In this document: piece after piece, positions 54,305-64,000 of the stretch | Layout of the letters: each line of letters starts with the position of its first letter | How positions within the stretch are numbered: the first letter of the stretch is position 1 | Assembly (NCBI GenBank): GCA_023423535.1 | Contig: JAFAFL010000097.1 | Coordinates: forward strand, 1-64,000 | Source: Pseudomonadota bacterium | GTDB taxonomy: Bacteria > Myxococcota > Myxococcia > Myxococcales > Myxococcaceae | DNA length: 64,000 bases | Direction: 5' to 3' | The notes under the pieces: generated by a model | What the model saw: the letters and a program-made list of their open reading frames with translations, nothing else | What the model was told of the DNA's origin: nothing | The model's database searches: none | Program-made: the position numbers and the translations under genes

Positions 54305-54309
54305 CGCGA

Positions 54310-55732
<1,423 letters not shown>

Positions 55733-55746
<14 letters not shown>

Positions 55747-57823
55747 TGCGTTCCTCGGTTCCTGCGACTGGCCAGTAGAGCGTGAACTCGGTGCCCTCTC
55801 CGGGCCTGCTGCTGAGCTCCAGCTCCGCGCCGTGATTGCGCGCGATCTGCTGCACGATGGTCAGGCCGAGGCCTGTACCCTGTCCTCGCTTCTTCGTGGT
55901 GAAGAACGGATCGAAGATCTGGTTCTGCCGCTCCTCGGGGATGCCGCAGCCGTCGTCCTTCACCCGGAGCACCACGCGCCGTCCGCCCGCGTCCGGCTCC
56001 GCGCTGACCTTCACCGTCGCGCCGGCCTGGCAGGCATCGAGCGCGTTCATCACCAGGTTTACCAGCACCTGCTGGAGCTGATCCGGATCCGCCGCCAGCG
56101 CGGGAAGTGCGTCCGGCGCGTGCACGGTGAGGGTCATCTTCCTGCGCTCCGCCTCGAGCCTCAGCAGCTCGTCCAAAGATCGCAGCGCCGCGTTGGCCGG
56201 CACCCCGCGCGCGTGCGGCGGCTGCAGCCGGGCGAAGTCGAGGAGCTGCCGGATGGTGCGGCTCACCCGATCGATCTGCTCGATCATCACCTTCAGGCCG
56301 CCGGCGTGCGGACTGTCCGCGCCCAGCTTTCCGCCGAGGTACTCCGCGCGTCCGCGCACCACGCCGAGCGGGGTGCCGATCTCGTGCGCGATCCCCGCCG
56401 CGAGCACGCCCACCGTGGCGAGCTTCTCCGCGCGCAGCAGCTGCGACTCCAGCGCCTTGAGGCCGGAGAGATCCTCGATCACCAGCAGCGCGCGCACGTC
56501 GGCATCCGGGTGCTCCATCGGCACCGCGTGGAGGTTGTACCGGCCGGCCTCGCCGAAGAGCTCCAGCTCCACGCCGGCGAGAAAGCGCGGCCGGCCCTGC
56601 GCACAGGCCTGCTCCACCAGCTCCAGCACGCGCTCCATCACCTGCGCCGGTGCGGTGGGGAGCGCTTCGGCCACGGTCTTGCCCACCGCGCCCTCGCCGA
56701 GCCGCTCGCGCAAGGGCGCGTTGAGCGCGCTGATCCGTCCGTCCTCACCGAGCGCGAGCACGCCGGTGGGGATGTGGTCGAGGATCTTCTGGCTCTTCTC
56801 GTGGAGGTGCAAAAGCCGCGCGGCGTGACGGCGGCTCTCCTTCAGCGCCACCGCCCTTCGCGAGGCGATGAGCACCCACGCACCGAACGCAGCGAGCAGC
56901 ACCACCACCACCGCCGTCGCGAACATCAAGCGGGCGACCACCGCGCGCTCCACCGAGCGGAGCTGGCTGAGCGAGCTCAGCGTCGCCACCGTCCACGGCG
57001 CGCCGCCCTGCGGACGCACCACCGAGGTCACCATCACCACCGCCTCGCTGCCGAGCCCCATCGCCTCGGACTCCTCCACCGGGAGCCGCGCGGTGCCCGC
57101 CTGACCCGCGCGCATCTGCCGCACCAGCGCCGAGAACCGGGGCAGGTTCACCGTCCCCGCGTCGAGCCCTTCGACCGCCTTCGCGAGCCTCGGCTCCGTC
57201 GCAGGCGTGGGACGTCCGTAGGCGCCGAGCACGAGCAGGTGCGAGGTGGTGTCGGTGGTGATGAGCCGCAGCGCGGAGAAGTAGGGCTCCAGATCGACGA
57301 GCACCGCCAGAGATCGCCTGGGCTCACCGGGAGCGGTGGGCAGCCGCGTGGCGAAGACGCGGAGCCAGCCGTTCTCGCTGAACGCGGGAGAGGTCTCGAG
57401 CTCGCCCGGCTCGCGATCGAGCGCGCGCAGTGCGGTGTGGCGAAGGGGACCTGTGGCCTCGGCCTCGGTGTAGTCGGGAGCCGGCCCCGGCTCGGCGATG
57501 TAGAGTTCGCGGCGTCCGACCGGATCGAACACCGCCACCGCCTTGTACGGCGTGACGACCTGGAGGAGCGCCTTCAGCTCGCGGACGTGGTCGCCGGAGG
57601 TGCCATCGGAGACGAGCTCGGCGGCGAAGCGGAGGTCCTCGCCAATCCGATCGAGCTCGTTGCTGATGGAACGCACCGCCTCGTCCACCTGCCGCGAGCG
57701 CTCGCGTTCGAACTGCTCGATGAGCCGCGCGCGATCCTCCTGCACCAGCCACTGCGCACCCGCGAGCACACCGCCGACGGCACAGAGGAGCAGGGCGAGG
57801 AAGAGGAGAGACGCGCGCGACAT
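55733..57823 (-). CDS. Membrane-bound sensor histidine kinase
   Basis: A 696-residue kinase partner of the NtrC-type regulator. An N-terminal helix (~4-24), a periplasmic sensor region of about 265 residues (Cache-like by layout) and a second helix (~296-318) bracket the extracytoplasmic domain. A PAS domain (~335-450; KILDHIPTGVLALGEDGRIS) follows, then HisKA with AAGIAHEIGTPLGVVRGRAE (phospho-His at ~474), and the ATP domain with N box LVNLVMNALDA, G1 KDDGCGIP, F box FDPFFTTKK and G2 GQGTGLGLTI. Its gene overlaps the regulator by 14 bases. Start at 57823 puts the hydrophobic segment right at the N-terminus. Confidence 0.93.
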
Positions 57824-57977
57824 CGAAGGGCCGAACTGTAGAACGACATCCGCGTCCCCACAGCCACATCGGCAGAAGGCGGCGCCTGAAGGGCCGACCG
57901 CTCTCCTCTCGAAAACCGTCGAGCCTCGGACCGGAATCGTTTGCCCGCTGAATTCCGAGCGCATACAAGCCCGGCCG

Positions 57978-58505
57978 ATGCGGCGGCTCGTCCTACACCA
58001 CGCGCTCGTCGCCGGCGGGTTGTTCGCGCTGTGGGTGGCGCTGTCCGGAATGCTGGACGCGTTCCACCTCATCCTCGGTGCACTCTCTGCCGGCGCCGTC
58101 TCCCTGCTCTCCGGACGTCGTCTCTTCTACGAGGTCCGTCGCGACGACGGAGGCGTGGAACGACGGTGGCTCTCGTTCCTCCCGTGGCACCGCGTGCTCC
58201 TCTACATGCTCCTGCACCTGTGGGAGATCGCGAAGAGCAACTACGCGGTGGCAAAGCGGATCCTCGGGCCCATGTCGGAGGTCACCCCGCAGGTCTTCGA
58301 GCTCGAGCCCACGCTGCGCAGCGACGTCGCGCGGGTGGCGCTGGCCTACTCGATCATCCTCACCCCGGGCACCACGGTGCTGGACGTCACGCCGGAGGGA
58401 CACTTCATCGTGCACGCGCTGGATGAAGGCTCGGCGAAGGACACGAAGGACGGGCCGCTGCAGGCGAACGTGGCGCGCGCCTTCGAACCGCCGGGGGCCG
58501 CATGA
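57978..58505 (+). CDS. mrpE: Mrp-type antiporter subunit E (MrpE/MnhE, MbhA-like)
   Basis: This 175-residue membrane protein has two N-terminal hydrophobic segments (HHALVAGGLFALWVALSG; LILGALSAGAVSLLSG) and a third at ~70-87 (HRVLLYMLLHLWEIAKSN). The cytoplasmic C-terminus has VALAYSIILTPGTTVLDVTP, a strong MrpE motif. It is the first gene of a rightward antiporter operon, divergent from the histidine kinase with a 154-bp gap. MrpE is needed for assembly of the cation/proton antiporter. Confidence 0.9.
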   Translation: MRRLVLHHALVAGGLFALWVALSGMLDAFHLILGALSAGAVSLLSGRRLFYEVRRDDGGVERRWLSFLPWHRVLLYMLLHLWEIAKSNYAVAKRILGPMSEVTPQVFELEPTLRSDVARVALAYSIILTPGTTVLDVTPEGHFIVHALDEGSAKDTKDGPLQANVARAFEPPGAA

Positions 58506-58804
58506 TGCAGACGATCTATCTGGCCGCGGCAGTCTTCGTGGCGCTGCTGCTCGTCTCTCCACTGGTGCGCATCGTGCGCGGCCCCACCGTCTTCGACCGA
58601 CTGCTCGGCGCGTCGGTGCTGGGGACGAAGACGATCGTGCTGCTGATGCTCATGGGCGCGGCGACCGGGCGGCTGGACATGTGGGTGGACATCTCGCTCG
58701 GCTACGGGCTCGCGCTGCTGGCGGGCACGCTGGTGACGGCGAAGTACCTCGAGGGGTACGCCGAAGCGTCGCGCGAGAAGGATCGCGAGGAGCGCTCCCC
58801 GTGA
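58502..58804 (+). CDS. mrpF: Mrp-type antiporter subunit F (MrpF/MnhF)
   Basis: A 100-residue protein with three membrane helices (YLAAAVFVALLLVSPLVRIV; ASVLGTKTIVLLMLMGAA; ISLGYGLALLAGTLVTAKYL). The RIVRGPTVFDRLLGA motif between the first two helices is typical of MrpF. The ATG overlaps the mrpE stop, and its own stop overlaps the mrpG GTG. It belongs to the small-subunit part of the antiporter. Confidence 0.92.
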   Translation: MMQTIYLAAAVFVALLLVSPLVRIVRGPTVFDRLLGASVLGTKTIVLLMLMGAATGRLDMWVDISLGYGLALLAGTLVTAKYLEGYAEASREKDREERSP

Positions 58805-59184
58805 CGGCCCGCGAGATCGTGGCGCTGGTGCTCCTCGTGCCGGGGCTCGTGGTGCTGCTGCTGGGCGCGGTGGGGATCCTGCGCTTCCCGGACTTCTACA
58901 CGCGCCTGCACCCGTCGGGTAAGGCGGAGACCCTCGGCGCGTCGCTGGTGGTGCTCTCTCTGGCAGTGCACGAGGGCTTCGAGTTCGTGGCGCTGAAGGT
59001 GCTCCTCGTGCAGCTCTTCATCTTCTTCGGCAACCCGGCCGCGACGACGGCGATGGGACGCGCGGCGTGGCGAGCCGGGCTGCGTCCCTGGAGCAACGGC
59101 TCCCACCGCGCGGCCGCGGATGACGGCCGCCACGTCTCCGAGCTGAAGGGCTTCGGCGCCGGGAAGGAGGAGGGCCCGCGATGA
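58801..59184 (+). CDS. mrpG: Mrp-type antiporter subunit G (MrpG/MnhG)
   Basis: A 127-residue protein with three helices (IVALVLLVPGLVVLLLGAVG; LGASLVVLSLAVHEGF; LKVLLVQLFIFFGNP). The RFPDFYTRLHPSGKAETLG motif is the hallmark of MrpG. The C-terminal ~35 residues are polar and longer than usual. GTG at 58801 overlaps the previous stop (GTGA), and ATG of the next gene overlaps its stop. Confidence 0.92.
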   Translation: MTAREIVALVLLVPGLVVLLLGAVGILRFPDFYTRLHPSGKAETLGASLVVLSLAVHEGFEFVALKVLLVQLFIFFGNPAATTAMGRAAWRAGLRPWSNGSHRAAADDGRHVSELKGFGAGKEEGPR

Positions 59185-59423
59185 TCTGGCTGCTCGACGT
59201 GCTGCTCATGCCCGTCCTCGTGATCACCGCGCTGACCGCGCTGCACCTGAAGGATCTCGCCTCGGCGACGATCGCGTTCAGCGCGTTCAGCTTCTTCGCC
59301 TGCATCGTGTACGCGTCGCTGGCGGCGGTGGACGTGGCCTTCACCGAGGCAATGATCGGCGCGGGGATCTCGGCGGTCGTCTTCCTCACCGCGCTGTACC
59401 GGACCTCGCGGGAGAGCAAGTGA
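59181..59423 (+). CDS. MbhD-like subunit (DUF4040, MrpA C-terminal fragment)
   Basis: An 80-residue protein with three hydrophobic helices (LLDVLLMPVLVITALTAL; ATIAFSAFSFFACIVYASLA; TEAMIGAGISAVVFLTALY). The VDVAFTEAMIGAG motif matches the MbhD/DUF4040 domain, which in classical Mrp systems is part of the C-terminus of the long MrpA. Here it is a separate gene, as in archaeal membrane-bound hydrogenase and split Mrp clusters. It overlaps its neighbours at both ends. Confidence 0.85.
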   Translation: MIWLLDVLLMPVLVITALTALHLKDLASATIAFSAFSFFACIVYASLAAVDVAFTEAMIGAGISAVVFLTALYRTSRESK

Positions 59424-59707
59424 TGAAGTGGAGCGCCCTCGTCGTTCTCCTCTTCACCGGAGCGTTGCTCGTGTACAGCGCGCCGGAATTGCCGTCGCTC
59501 GGGGAGCTCGACTCGCCGCCGCAGACGCACGTGTCCCCGCGCTACATCACCGACGGTCCGAGGGAGACCGGCGCGCCGAACATGGTGACCGGCGTGATCG
59601 CCGACTACCGCGGCTTCGACACGCTCTTCGAGGGCGTGGTCATCCTCATCGCGGGACTCGCCACCGCGCTGATCCTCTGGCCGCAGCATCGGGAGGAGCA
59701 GAAGTGA
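59423..59707 (+). CDS. MbhE-like small subunit (MrpA C-terminal / MrpB N-terminal fragment)
   Basis: A 94-residue protein with an N-terminal helix (ALVVLLFTGALLVYSAPEL) and a second near the end (EGVVILIAGLATALILWP), separated by a polar loop with SPRYITDGPRETGAPNMVTG and VIADYRGFDTLFE. The last motif, YRGFDTLxE, is typical of the MbhE/MrpA-tail family. Start may be GTG 59420 or ATG 59423. It overlaps the previous and next genes. Confidence 0.8.
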   Translation: MKWSALVVLLFTGALLVYSAPELPSLGELDSPPQTHVSPRYITDGPRETGAPNMVTGVIADYRGFDTLFEGVVILIAGLATALILWPQHREEQK

Positions 59708-60222
59708 TCGGCCCCTACAACAGCGCCATCCTCCTCTTCGCCGCGCGGCTGCAGGCGCCGCTGCTGCAGCTCTATGCGCTCTACGTGCTCTTCCACGGGC
59801 ACTACAGCCCCGGCGGTGGCTTCCAGGCGGGGGCGGCGATGGCCGGATCGTTCCTCGTGCCGAGGCTGGTGGAGGGCATCCCTGCCGGCGTGCACGGGCT
59901 CACCACCCGCCGCGCGAGCGTGATCGCGCTCAGCGGCATCCTCCTCTACGCGGGCGTGGGCGTCGTCTCCATGCTCATGCCCGGCGCCGAGTTCCTCGAC
60001 TACTCAGGCCTCGCCGCGATTCCGGGGTGGCCGCTGGAACAGGGCGGCGCCACGCGCGCGGTCGGCTCGCTGCTCATCGAGGTGGGCATCACGCTGACGG
60101 TGATGGGCGTGATGGTCATGCTGTTCGACGACCTCGTGTCCACGAAGCTCACGCGCACGAAGCCCGCCGATCCGGCGGCGGACCCGGGCGACATCGAGCA
60201 GGAGAAGGAGGTCCGTCCATGA
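59704..60222 (+). CDS. mrpB: Mrp-type antiporter subunit B (MrpB/MnhB, MbhF-like)
   Basis: A 172-residue protein with four helices. LFHGHYSPGGGFQAGAAMAG (~28-48) is the conserved MrpB/MnhB motif, and GSLLIEVGITLTVMGVMVML is the last helix. A GTG at 59704 overlaps the preceding stop. The C-terminus is charged (ADPAADPGDIEQEKEVRP) and on the cytoplasmic side by rule. It is in the correct place between the MrpA-tail pieces and MrpC. Confidence 0.9.
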   Translation: MIGPYNSAILLFAARLQAPLLQLYALYVLFHGHYSPGGGFQAGAAMAGSFLVPRLVEGIPAGVHGLTTRRASVIALSGILLYAGVGVVSMLMPGAEFLDYSGLAAIPGWPLEQGGATRAVGSLLIEVGITLTVMGVMVMLFDDLVSTKLTRTKPADPAADPGDIEQEKEVRP

Positions 60223-60590
60223 GGGCCGCGATCTTCGACTGGTACAACTACTGGGGCATCGCCATCCTCATGCTCGTCGGCATCTACGGGATGACCGCCA
60301 AGACGAACCTGCTGAAGAAGCTGATGGGGATGAACATCCTGCAGGTGGGGGTCATCCTCTTCTTCCTCAGCTACTCGCCGAAGCTCGGTGGAACGATCCC
60401 CGTCTTCGATCCGTCGCGTGGCGAGCCTCCGCTGCCGCAGGACTACGCGAACCCGCTGCCGCAGGCGCTGATGCTCACCGCGATCGTCGTCGGTGTGGCA
60501 ACCACCGGCGTGGCGCTGGCGCTGCTGGTGCGGATCCACCGCAAATACGGGACGCTGGAAGAGGACGAGCTGCTGGAGAGGATGCGCTGA
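60219..60590 (+). CDS. mrpC: Mrp-type antiporter subunit C (MrpC/MnhC, NuoK-like)
   Basis: A 123-residue NuoK-like protein with three helices (YWGIAILMLVGIYGMT; LMGMNILQVGVILFFLSY; LPQALMLTAIVVGVATTGVA). The helix-breaking LxGxNILQxGVIL and PLPQALMLTAIVVG motifs are shared by MrpC and complex I NuoK. The ATG has aggagg a few bases upstream and overlaps the mrpB stop. Its own stop overlaps the ATG of mrpD by one base. Confidence 0.93.
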   Translation: MRAAIFDWYNYWGIAILMLVGIYGMTAKTNLLKKLMGMNILQVGVILFFLSYSPKLGGTIPVFDPSRGEPPLPQDYANPLPQALMLTAIVVGVATTGVALALLVRIHRKYGTLEEDELLERMR

Positions 60591-62119
60591 TGGCCGCGCA
60601 CGTTTCTGTCCTCCCCATCCTCGTCCTGCTGTTCGGGGCGATGCTGCAGATCGCGGTCGCGCGCCTGTGGCCGAAGCTCACCCATCCACTCGCGGTCGTG
60701 ACCTCCGCCGGCTCGTTCGTAGCGGCGGTGCTGCTCGCGGTGCGCGTGGTGCGCGACGGCGCGGTCTCCTACCAGCTCGGCGGTTGGTCGCCGCCGTGGG
60801 GCATCGAGCTGCGGGTGGACAACCTCTCCGCGGTGATGGTGGTGATGGTCACCGCGCTGTCGCTGCTGGTGCTCGTGTTCGCGGGCTCCGGGCTCGCGGC
60901 ACACCTGCGCAGCCGGCGCGCGTACTTCTACTCGCTCTACCTCCTGCTCACGATGGGCATGAGCGGGATGGTCCTCACCGGGGACCTCTTCAACCTCTAC
61001 GTGTTCCTCGAGGTCACCGCGCTGGCCTCCTACGCGATCCTCGGCGTGGGTGACGACGCGTCGCCGGTGTCCGCGTTCCGGTACCTGATCATCGGCACGC
61101 TGGGCGCGATGTTCTACCTGCTGGGGATCGCCTTCGTGTACGGCATCACCGGCACGCTGAACTACGCGGACGTCGCCGAGCGCCTGATGGCGATGGGCAG
61201 CGACGGCGCCTCCGGACCTGCAGCGGTGGGGCTGGCGCTGATGCTCGCGGGCTTCGGGATCAAGGCCGCGCTCTTCCCGCTGCACATCTGGCTGCCGGAC
61301 GCCTACACCTACGCACCGAACGTCACCACCGCGTTCCTCGGCTCGGTGGGCACGAAGATCGGCGCCTACGCGATCTTCCGCGTCCTCTACACGGTGTACG
61401 GCGTGGAGCAGAACCGGATCGACTGGCCGGTGCTGGAGGTGATGGGCGCGCTCTCCGCGGTGGCCATCGTCGTCGGCTCGGTGCTGGCGATCGCGCAGAC
61501 GGATCTGAAGCGGATGCTTGCGTACTCGAGCGTGGCGCAACTGGGCTACGTGCTGCTCGGCTTCTCGCTGCCGAACGAGCTCGGGCTCACCGGCGGCTTC
61601 CTCCACATCCTCAACCACGCGCTGATGAAGTGCTGCCTCTTCCTCGCGACCGCCGCCATCGTCGCGCGGCTCGGTCACCGCGACATCCGGAAGCTCGGAG
61701 GCCTGGGGCGCGAGATGCCGATGACGATGACCGCCTTCACCATCGCGGCGATCTCCATGATCGGCCTGCCGCCCACCGCGGGTTTCTTCTCCAAGTGGTA
61801 CCTGGTGCTCGGCGCGGTGGAGGCGGGACGCTGGCCCTACGTGGTGGTCATCCTCGGGTCGTCGCTGCTGACCGCGGTGTACTTCTTCCGGGTGCTCGAG
61901 CACGCGTGGCTGCGCGCGCTGGCCGATCCGCAGGCGCGTCTGCAGCCCACCTCCGCGGGCGGCGAAGCCTTCTCCGAACGTCGCCACCTGCTGCCGGCCG
62001 GAATGATCGCGCCGCTGGTGGTGACGGGCCTGGGGATCTTCGTCCTCGGCCTCGCCTCGTGGCCGCTGGTCGAGCACGTCATCCGTCCGGCGCTGCCGGC
62101 CGCGCTGGGGGCGGGGTAG
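60590..62119 (+). CDS. mrpD: Mrp-type antiporter subunit D (MrpD/MnhD, NuoN-like)
   Basis: This 509-residue antiporter-like subunit has about 14 hydrophobic helices. Key proton-path features are the Glu in FNLYVFLEVTALASYAILGV (helix 5), the Lys in GFGIKAALFPLHIWLPDAYT (helix 7) and the Lys in LFLATAAIVARLGHRDIRKLGG region, with HILNHALMKCCLFL before it. It is the ion-translocating heart with MrpA. The next gene begins 3 bp downstream. Confidence 0.93.
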   Translation: MAAHVSVLPILVLLFGAMLQIAVARLWPKLTHPLAVVTSAGSFVAAVLLAVRVVRDGAVSYQLGGWSPPWGIELRVDNLSAVMVVMVTALSLLVLVFAGSGLAAHLRSRRAYFYSLYLLLTMGMSGMVLTGDLFNLYVFLEVTALASYAILGVGDDASPVSAFRYLIIGTLGAMFYLLGIAFVYGITGTLNYADVAERLMAMGSDGASGPAAVGLALMLAGFGIKAALFPLHIWLPDAYTYAPNVTTAFLGSVGTKIGAYAIFRVLYTVYGVEQNRIDWPVLEVMGALSAVAIVVGSVLAIAQTDLKRMLAYSSVAQLGYVLLGFSLPNELGLTGGFLHILNHALMKCCLFLATAAIVARLGHRDIRKLGGLGREMPMTMTAFTIAAISMIGLPPTAGFFSKWYLVLGAVEAGRWPYVVVILGSSLLTAVYFFRVLEHAWLRALADPQARLQPTSAGGEAFSERRHLLPAGMIAPLVVTGLGIFVLGLASWPLVEHVIRPALPAALGAG

Positions 62120-62122
62120 GCG

Positions 62123-63619
62123 ATGGACCTGAATCACTTCTGGGACCTGCGCCCGCTCTGGATCGTCCTGATCACGCCGCTGGCCGCCGGCGCGATCCTC
62201 CTCTCCGGCAAGCGCCCGAACCTGCGCGAAGCGTGGACGTTCCTCGCAGCCTTCCTCCAGCTGGGGCTCGTGCTCTCCATGCTCCCCGAGGTGCTCGCGG
62301 GGAAGGTGTTCGAGGTGAAGGTGGTGAGCCTTGCCTCGGGCTTCGATCTGCAGCTTCGGACGGACTCGCTGGGGATGCTCTTCGCGCTGGTGGCGGCGAT
62401 CCTCTGGGTCGTCACGGCGCTCTACAGCGTGGGCTACATGCGCACGTTGAAGGAGAAGCACCAGACGGGCTTCTACGCGTCCTTCGCGCTCTGCATCTGC
62501 GCCGCGATGGGCCTCGCCTTCAGCGCGAACCCGCTCACGTTCTTCGTCTTCTACGAGGTCCTCACGCTCGCCACCTACCCGCTGGTGGTGCACAAGCGGA
62601 CCGAGAAGGCGATCGTCACCGGACGGCTCTACCTCGCATACACGCTGAGCGCGGGCCTCGCGCTGCTGCTGGCCACCGGCTGGAGCCACATCCTCGTGCC
62701 GGCCGCGGACTTCGTGCCGGGCGGCTTCCTCCACGTCTCCGCGGGCGCGAAGGTCTCGCTCGTCGCCATCTTCGTGCTCTTCATCGCGGGCGTCGGCGTG
62801 AAGGCGGGCATCATGCCGCTGCACGCGTGGCTGCCCGCGGCGATGATCGCGCCCACGCCGGTCTCAGCGCTCCTGCACGCGGTGGCGGTGGTGAAGGCGG
62901 GCGTGTTCGGCGTCATCCGCGTGTGCGGCTACGTGTTCGGCATGGACACGCTGCGAGACCTCGGCGTGACGCTGCCGCTCGCCGCGCTGGCGGGCTTCAC
63001 CATCATCACCGCGTCGGTGATCGCGCTGACGCAGGACAACCTCAAGCGGCGGCTCGCCTATTCGACGATCGGCCAACTCTCCTACATCGTGCTCGGGGTC
63101 ACGCTGCTGACCGAGGCGGGCGTCACCGGCTCGGTGATGCACATCGTCAACCACGCGTTCATGAAGATCACCCTGTTCTTCTGCGCGGGCGCCATCTACG
63201 CGCACCTGCACCTCGAGAACATCAGCGAGATGAAGGGCATCGGCCGCGCCATGCCGTGGACCATGGCCGCCTTTGCAGTCGCCAGCGTGGGCATCGCCGG
63301 GATCCCTCCGTTGCCGGGCTTCGTCTCCAAGTGGTGGCTGGGGATGGGCACGCTGCAGGCGGACCAGGTGGTCTTCCTCTTCGTGCTCGTGGGCTCCTCG
63401 CTGCTCTCGGTCATCTACTTCTTCCCCATCGTGTTCGCGGCGTACTTCCAGAAGAACGAGGCGTTCCCGGTGAGGAACGAAGCGCCCTTTGCCTTGCTCG
63501 CGCCGCCGCTGTTCACCGCCGCCGCGTCGATCGTGATCGGCCTCTTTCCGGACGTGGGCGGCTCGTTCTGGAGCCTCGCCACCGACGTCACGCGCGCGCT
63601 GGCGGGGAGGGGAGGGTGA
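62123..63619 (+). CDS. Second antiporter-like subunit (MrpD/NuoM-NuoL family)
   Basis: A 498-residue paralogous antiporter subunit with about 14 helices. Conserved parts include NPLTFFVFYEVLTLATYPLVVHKR (helix 5 Glu), GVGVKAGIMPLHAWLPAAMIAPTPVSALLHAV (helix 7/8 Lys and His) and QDNLKRRLAYSTIGQLSYIVLG, HIVNHAFMKITLFFCAGAIY and GIPPLPGFVSKWWL. It is more like NuoM/HyfB-type subunits than the mrpD gene upstream. An extra such subunit goes beyond the standard Mrp set. Confidence 0.9.
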   Translation: MDLNHFWDLRPLWIVLITPLAAGAILLSGKRPNLREAWTFLAAFLQLGLVLSMLPEVLAGKVFEVKVVSLASGFDLQLRTDSLGMLFALVAAILWVVTALYSVGYMRTLKEKHQTGFYASFALCICAAMGLAFSANPLTFFVFYEVLTLATYPLVVHKRTEKAIVTGRLYLAYTLSAGLALLLATGWSHILVPAADFVPGGFLHVSAGAKVSLVAIFVLFIAGVGVKAGIMPLHAWLPAAMIAPTPVSALLHAVAVVKAGVFGVIRVCGYVFGMDTLRDLGVTLPLAALAGFTIITASVIALTQDNLKRRLAYSTIGQLSYIVLGVTLLTEAGVTGSVMHIVNHAFMKITLFFCAGAIYAHLHLENISEMKGIGRAMPWTMAAFAVASVGIAGIPPLPGFVSKWWLGMGTLQADQVVFLFVLVGSSLLSVIYFFPIVFAAYFQKNEAFPVRNEAPFALLAPPLFTAAASIVIGLFPDVGGSFWSLATDVTRALAGRGG

Positions 63620-63867
63620 TGGCGCCTCAGCAGAAGAAGCGTCTCTTCATCGGCGCGGGCCTCGCGCTGGTCGCGGTGTGCGTGGCGCTCGAGGGCCTCG
63701 TCCCCGACAAGCACCTCAGCGATCCGTCGTGGACGGTGCACGCCTACCACCGCATCCCCGGGTGGAACGGCCTCATCGGCATCGCCGGGTGCGTCGTGCT
63801 CGTGTTCGCGTCCAAGGCGCTGGGCAAGGTGTTCCTGCAGAAGCGCGAGGACTTCTACGATGAGTGA
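63619..63867 (+). CDS. Small two-helix membrane protein in the antiporter operon
   Basis: An 82-residue protein with two hydrophobic helices (LFIGAGLALVAVCVALEGL, ~9-27; LIGIAGCVVLVFASKALGKVF, ~51-71) joined by a periplasmic-type loop (PDKHLSDPSWTVHAYHRIPGW). It has no named family that I know. The ATG overlaps the preceding stop, and its stop overlaps the next gene's ATG by eight bases, so it is an integral operon member and likely an accessory subunit. Confidence 0.75.
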   Translation: MAPQQKKRLFIGAGLALVAVCVALEGLVPDKHLSDPSWTVHAYHRIPGWNGLIGIAGCVVLVFASKALGKVFLQKREDFYDE

Positions 63868-64000
63868 CCTCGCGTTGCCGATGCTCGGTCCGGTGCCGCC
63901 GGGCCTCCTGCTGCTCCTCGGCGCGGTGCCGCTGGCGTTTCTCCGAGGCCTGCCGCGCAAGCTCGTCCAGGTCGCCGCGCCGGTGCTCGCGCTGTGGCAG
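63860..64000 (+). CDS. N-terminal part of a further membrane subunit of the antiporter operon (runs off window)
   Basis: The frame starting at ATG 63860 reads MSDLALPMLGPVPPGLLLLL and continues hydrophobic to the window end (47 residues). The pattern fits the first helices of another NuoL/M/N-type antiporter subunit, but too little is visible for a firm family call. Overlap of eight bases with the preceding gene supports coding. Confidence 0.6.
   Translation, partial: MSDLALPMLGPVPPGLLLLLGAVPLAFLRGLPRKLVQVAAPVLALWQ

Noticed and set aside
60443..62824. Long minus-strand open frame opposite the antiporter genes
   Set aside because: Composition is Arg/His/Glu/Asp/Gln-rich, typical of the reverse complement of membrane-protein codons; the plus-strand genes are certain.

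Overview
The window is GC-rich bacterial chromosome that reads as Myxococcota (myxobacteria-like, former deltaproteobacteria). The signs are near-universal G/C third codon positions, a eukaryote-like Ser/Thr kinase beside an FHA-GAF-adenylate cyclase, two sigma-54 enhancer-binding proteins, a lipoprotein built from Cys-rich GKxCGxDGCGG repeats, many lipoproteins and densely overlapping operons. No rRNA or tRNA gene was seen.

Layout. 1-1170: tandem minisatellites (20/21-bp and 22-bp units) around one small hypothetical gene. 1171-5727: a two-gene flavin/[2Fe-2S] amine dehydrogenase divergent from pruA, probably an imino-acid (proline-type) catabolic unit. 5893-7113: Cys-rich repeat lipoprotein. 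7202-16846: a cluster of YqiJ-like OB-fold membrane protein, YqiK-like flotillin, a 1933-residue AAA ATPase of the 'DNA repair ATPase' (DUF3686-like) type and a coiled-coil lipoprotein. 16853-18620: oxidoreductase and divergent TetR regulator with a clear double operator. 18733-18990: cold-shock gene with a strong terminator. 19018-23197: ECF sigma, zinc-finger anti-sigma and an STN/bactofilin-like membrane protein, preceded by truD. 23282-28040: outer-membrane-type lipoprotein, FHA-GAF-cyclase and Ser/Thr kinase.

28041 to about 31530 is an island of clearly lower GC holding a WD40 / Roco-like GTPase / zinc-ribbon / TIR protein, a candidate immune sensor-effector. It is interrupted at a run of nine G by a -1 frameshift. 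Next comes a decayed secreted Cys-rich protein gene (31595-32010). 32014-37571 is a complete Opp-type peptide importer. 37631-43373 holds a GFA-like protein, a GIDE-like membrane protein, a YegD-type Hsp70 and a NACHT NTPase (second immune-like candidate). The NACHT gene lies 7 bp downstream of a GAF-sigma54 activator (43381-44940). 44953-47202: metallo-beta-lactamase-fold hydrolase and a glycosyltransferase.

47219-53232 is an Mla-type lipid transporter operon with two different permeases, two different ATPases, one MCE protein and a UbiB-family kinase. ATPase motif differences predict one degenerate and one canonical ATP site. 53291-57823: receiver-like protein, Pal/OmpA lipoprotein, NtrC-type regulator and its histidine kinase. 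The 113-bp gap before the pal-like gene carries a sigma-54 -24/-12 match and two 13-bp palindromes 22 bp apart, which looks like a complete enhancer-promoter. 57978-64000: Mrp-type cation/proton antiporter operon in the split-MrpA order seen in Mbh-type complexes, with at least two extra antiporter-like subunits, running off the window.

Functions come from motif reading and family knowledge only; no searches were run.
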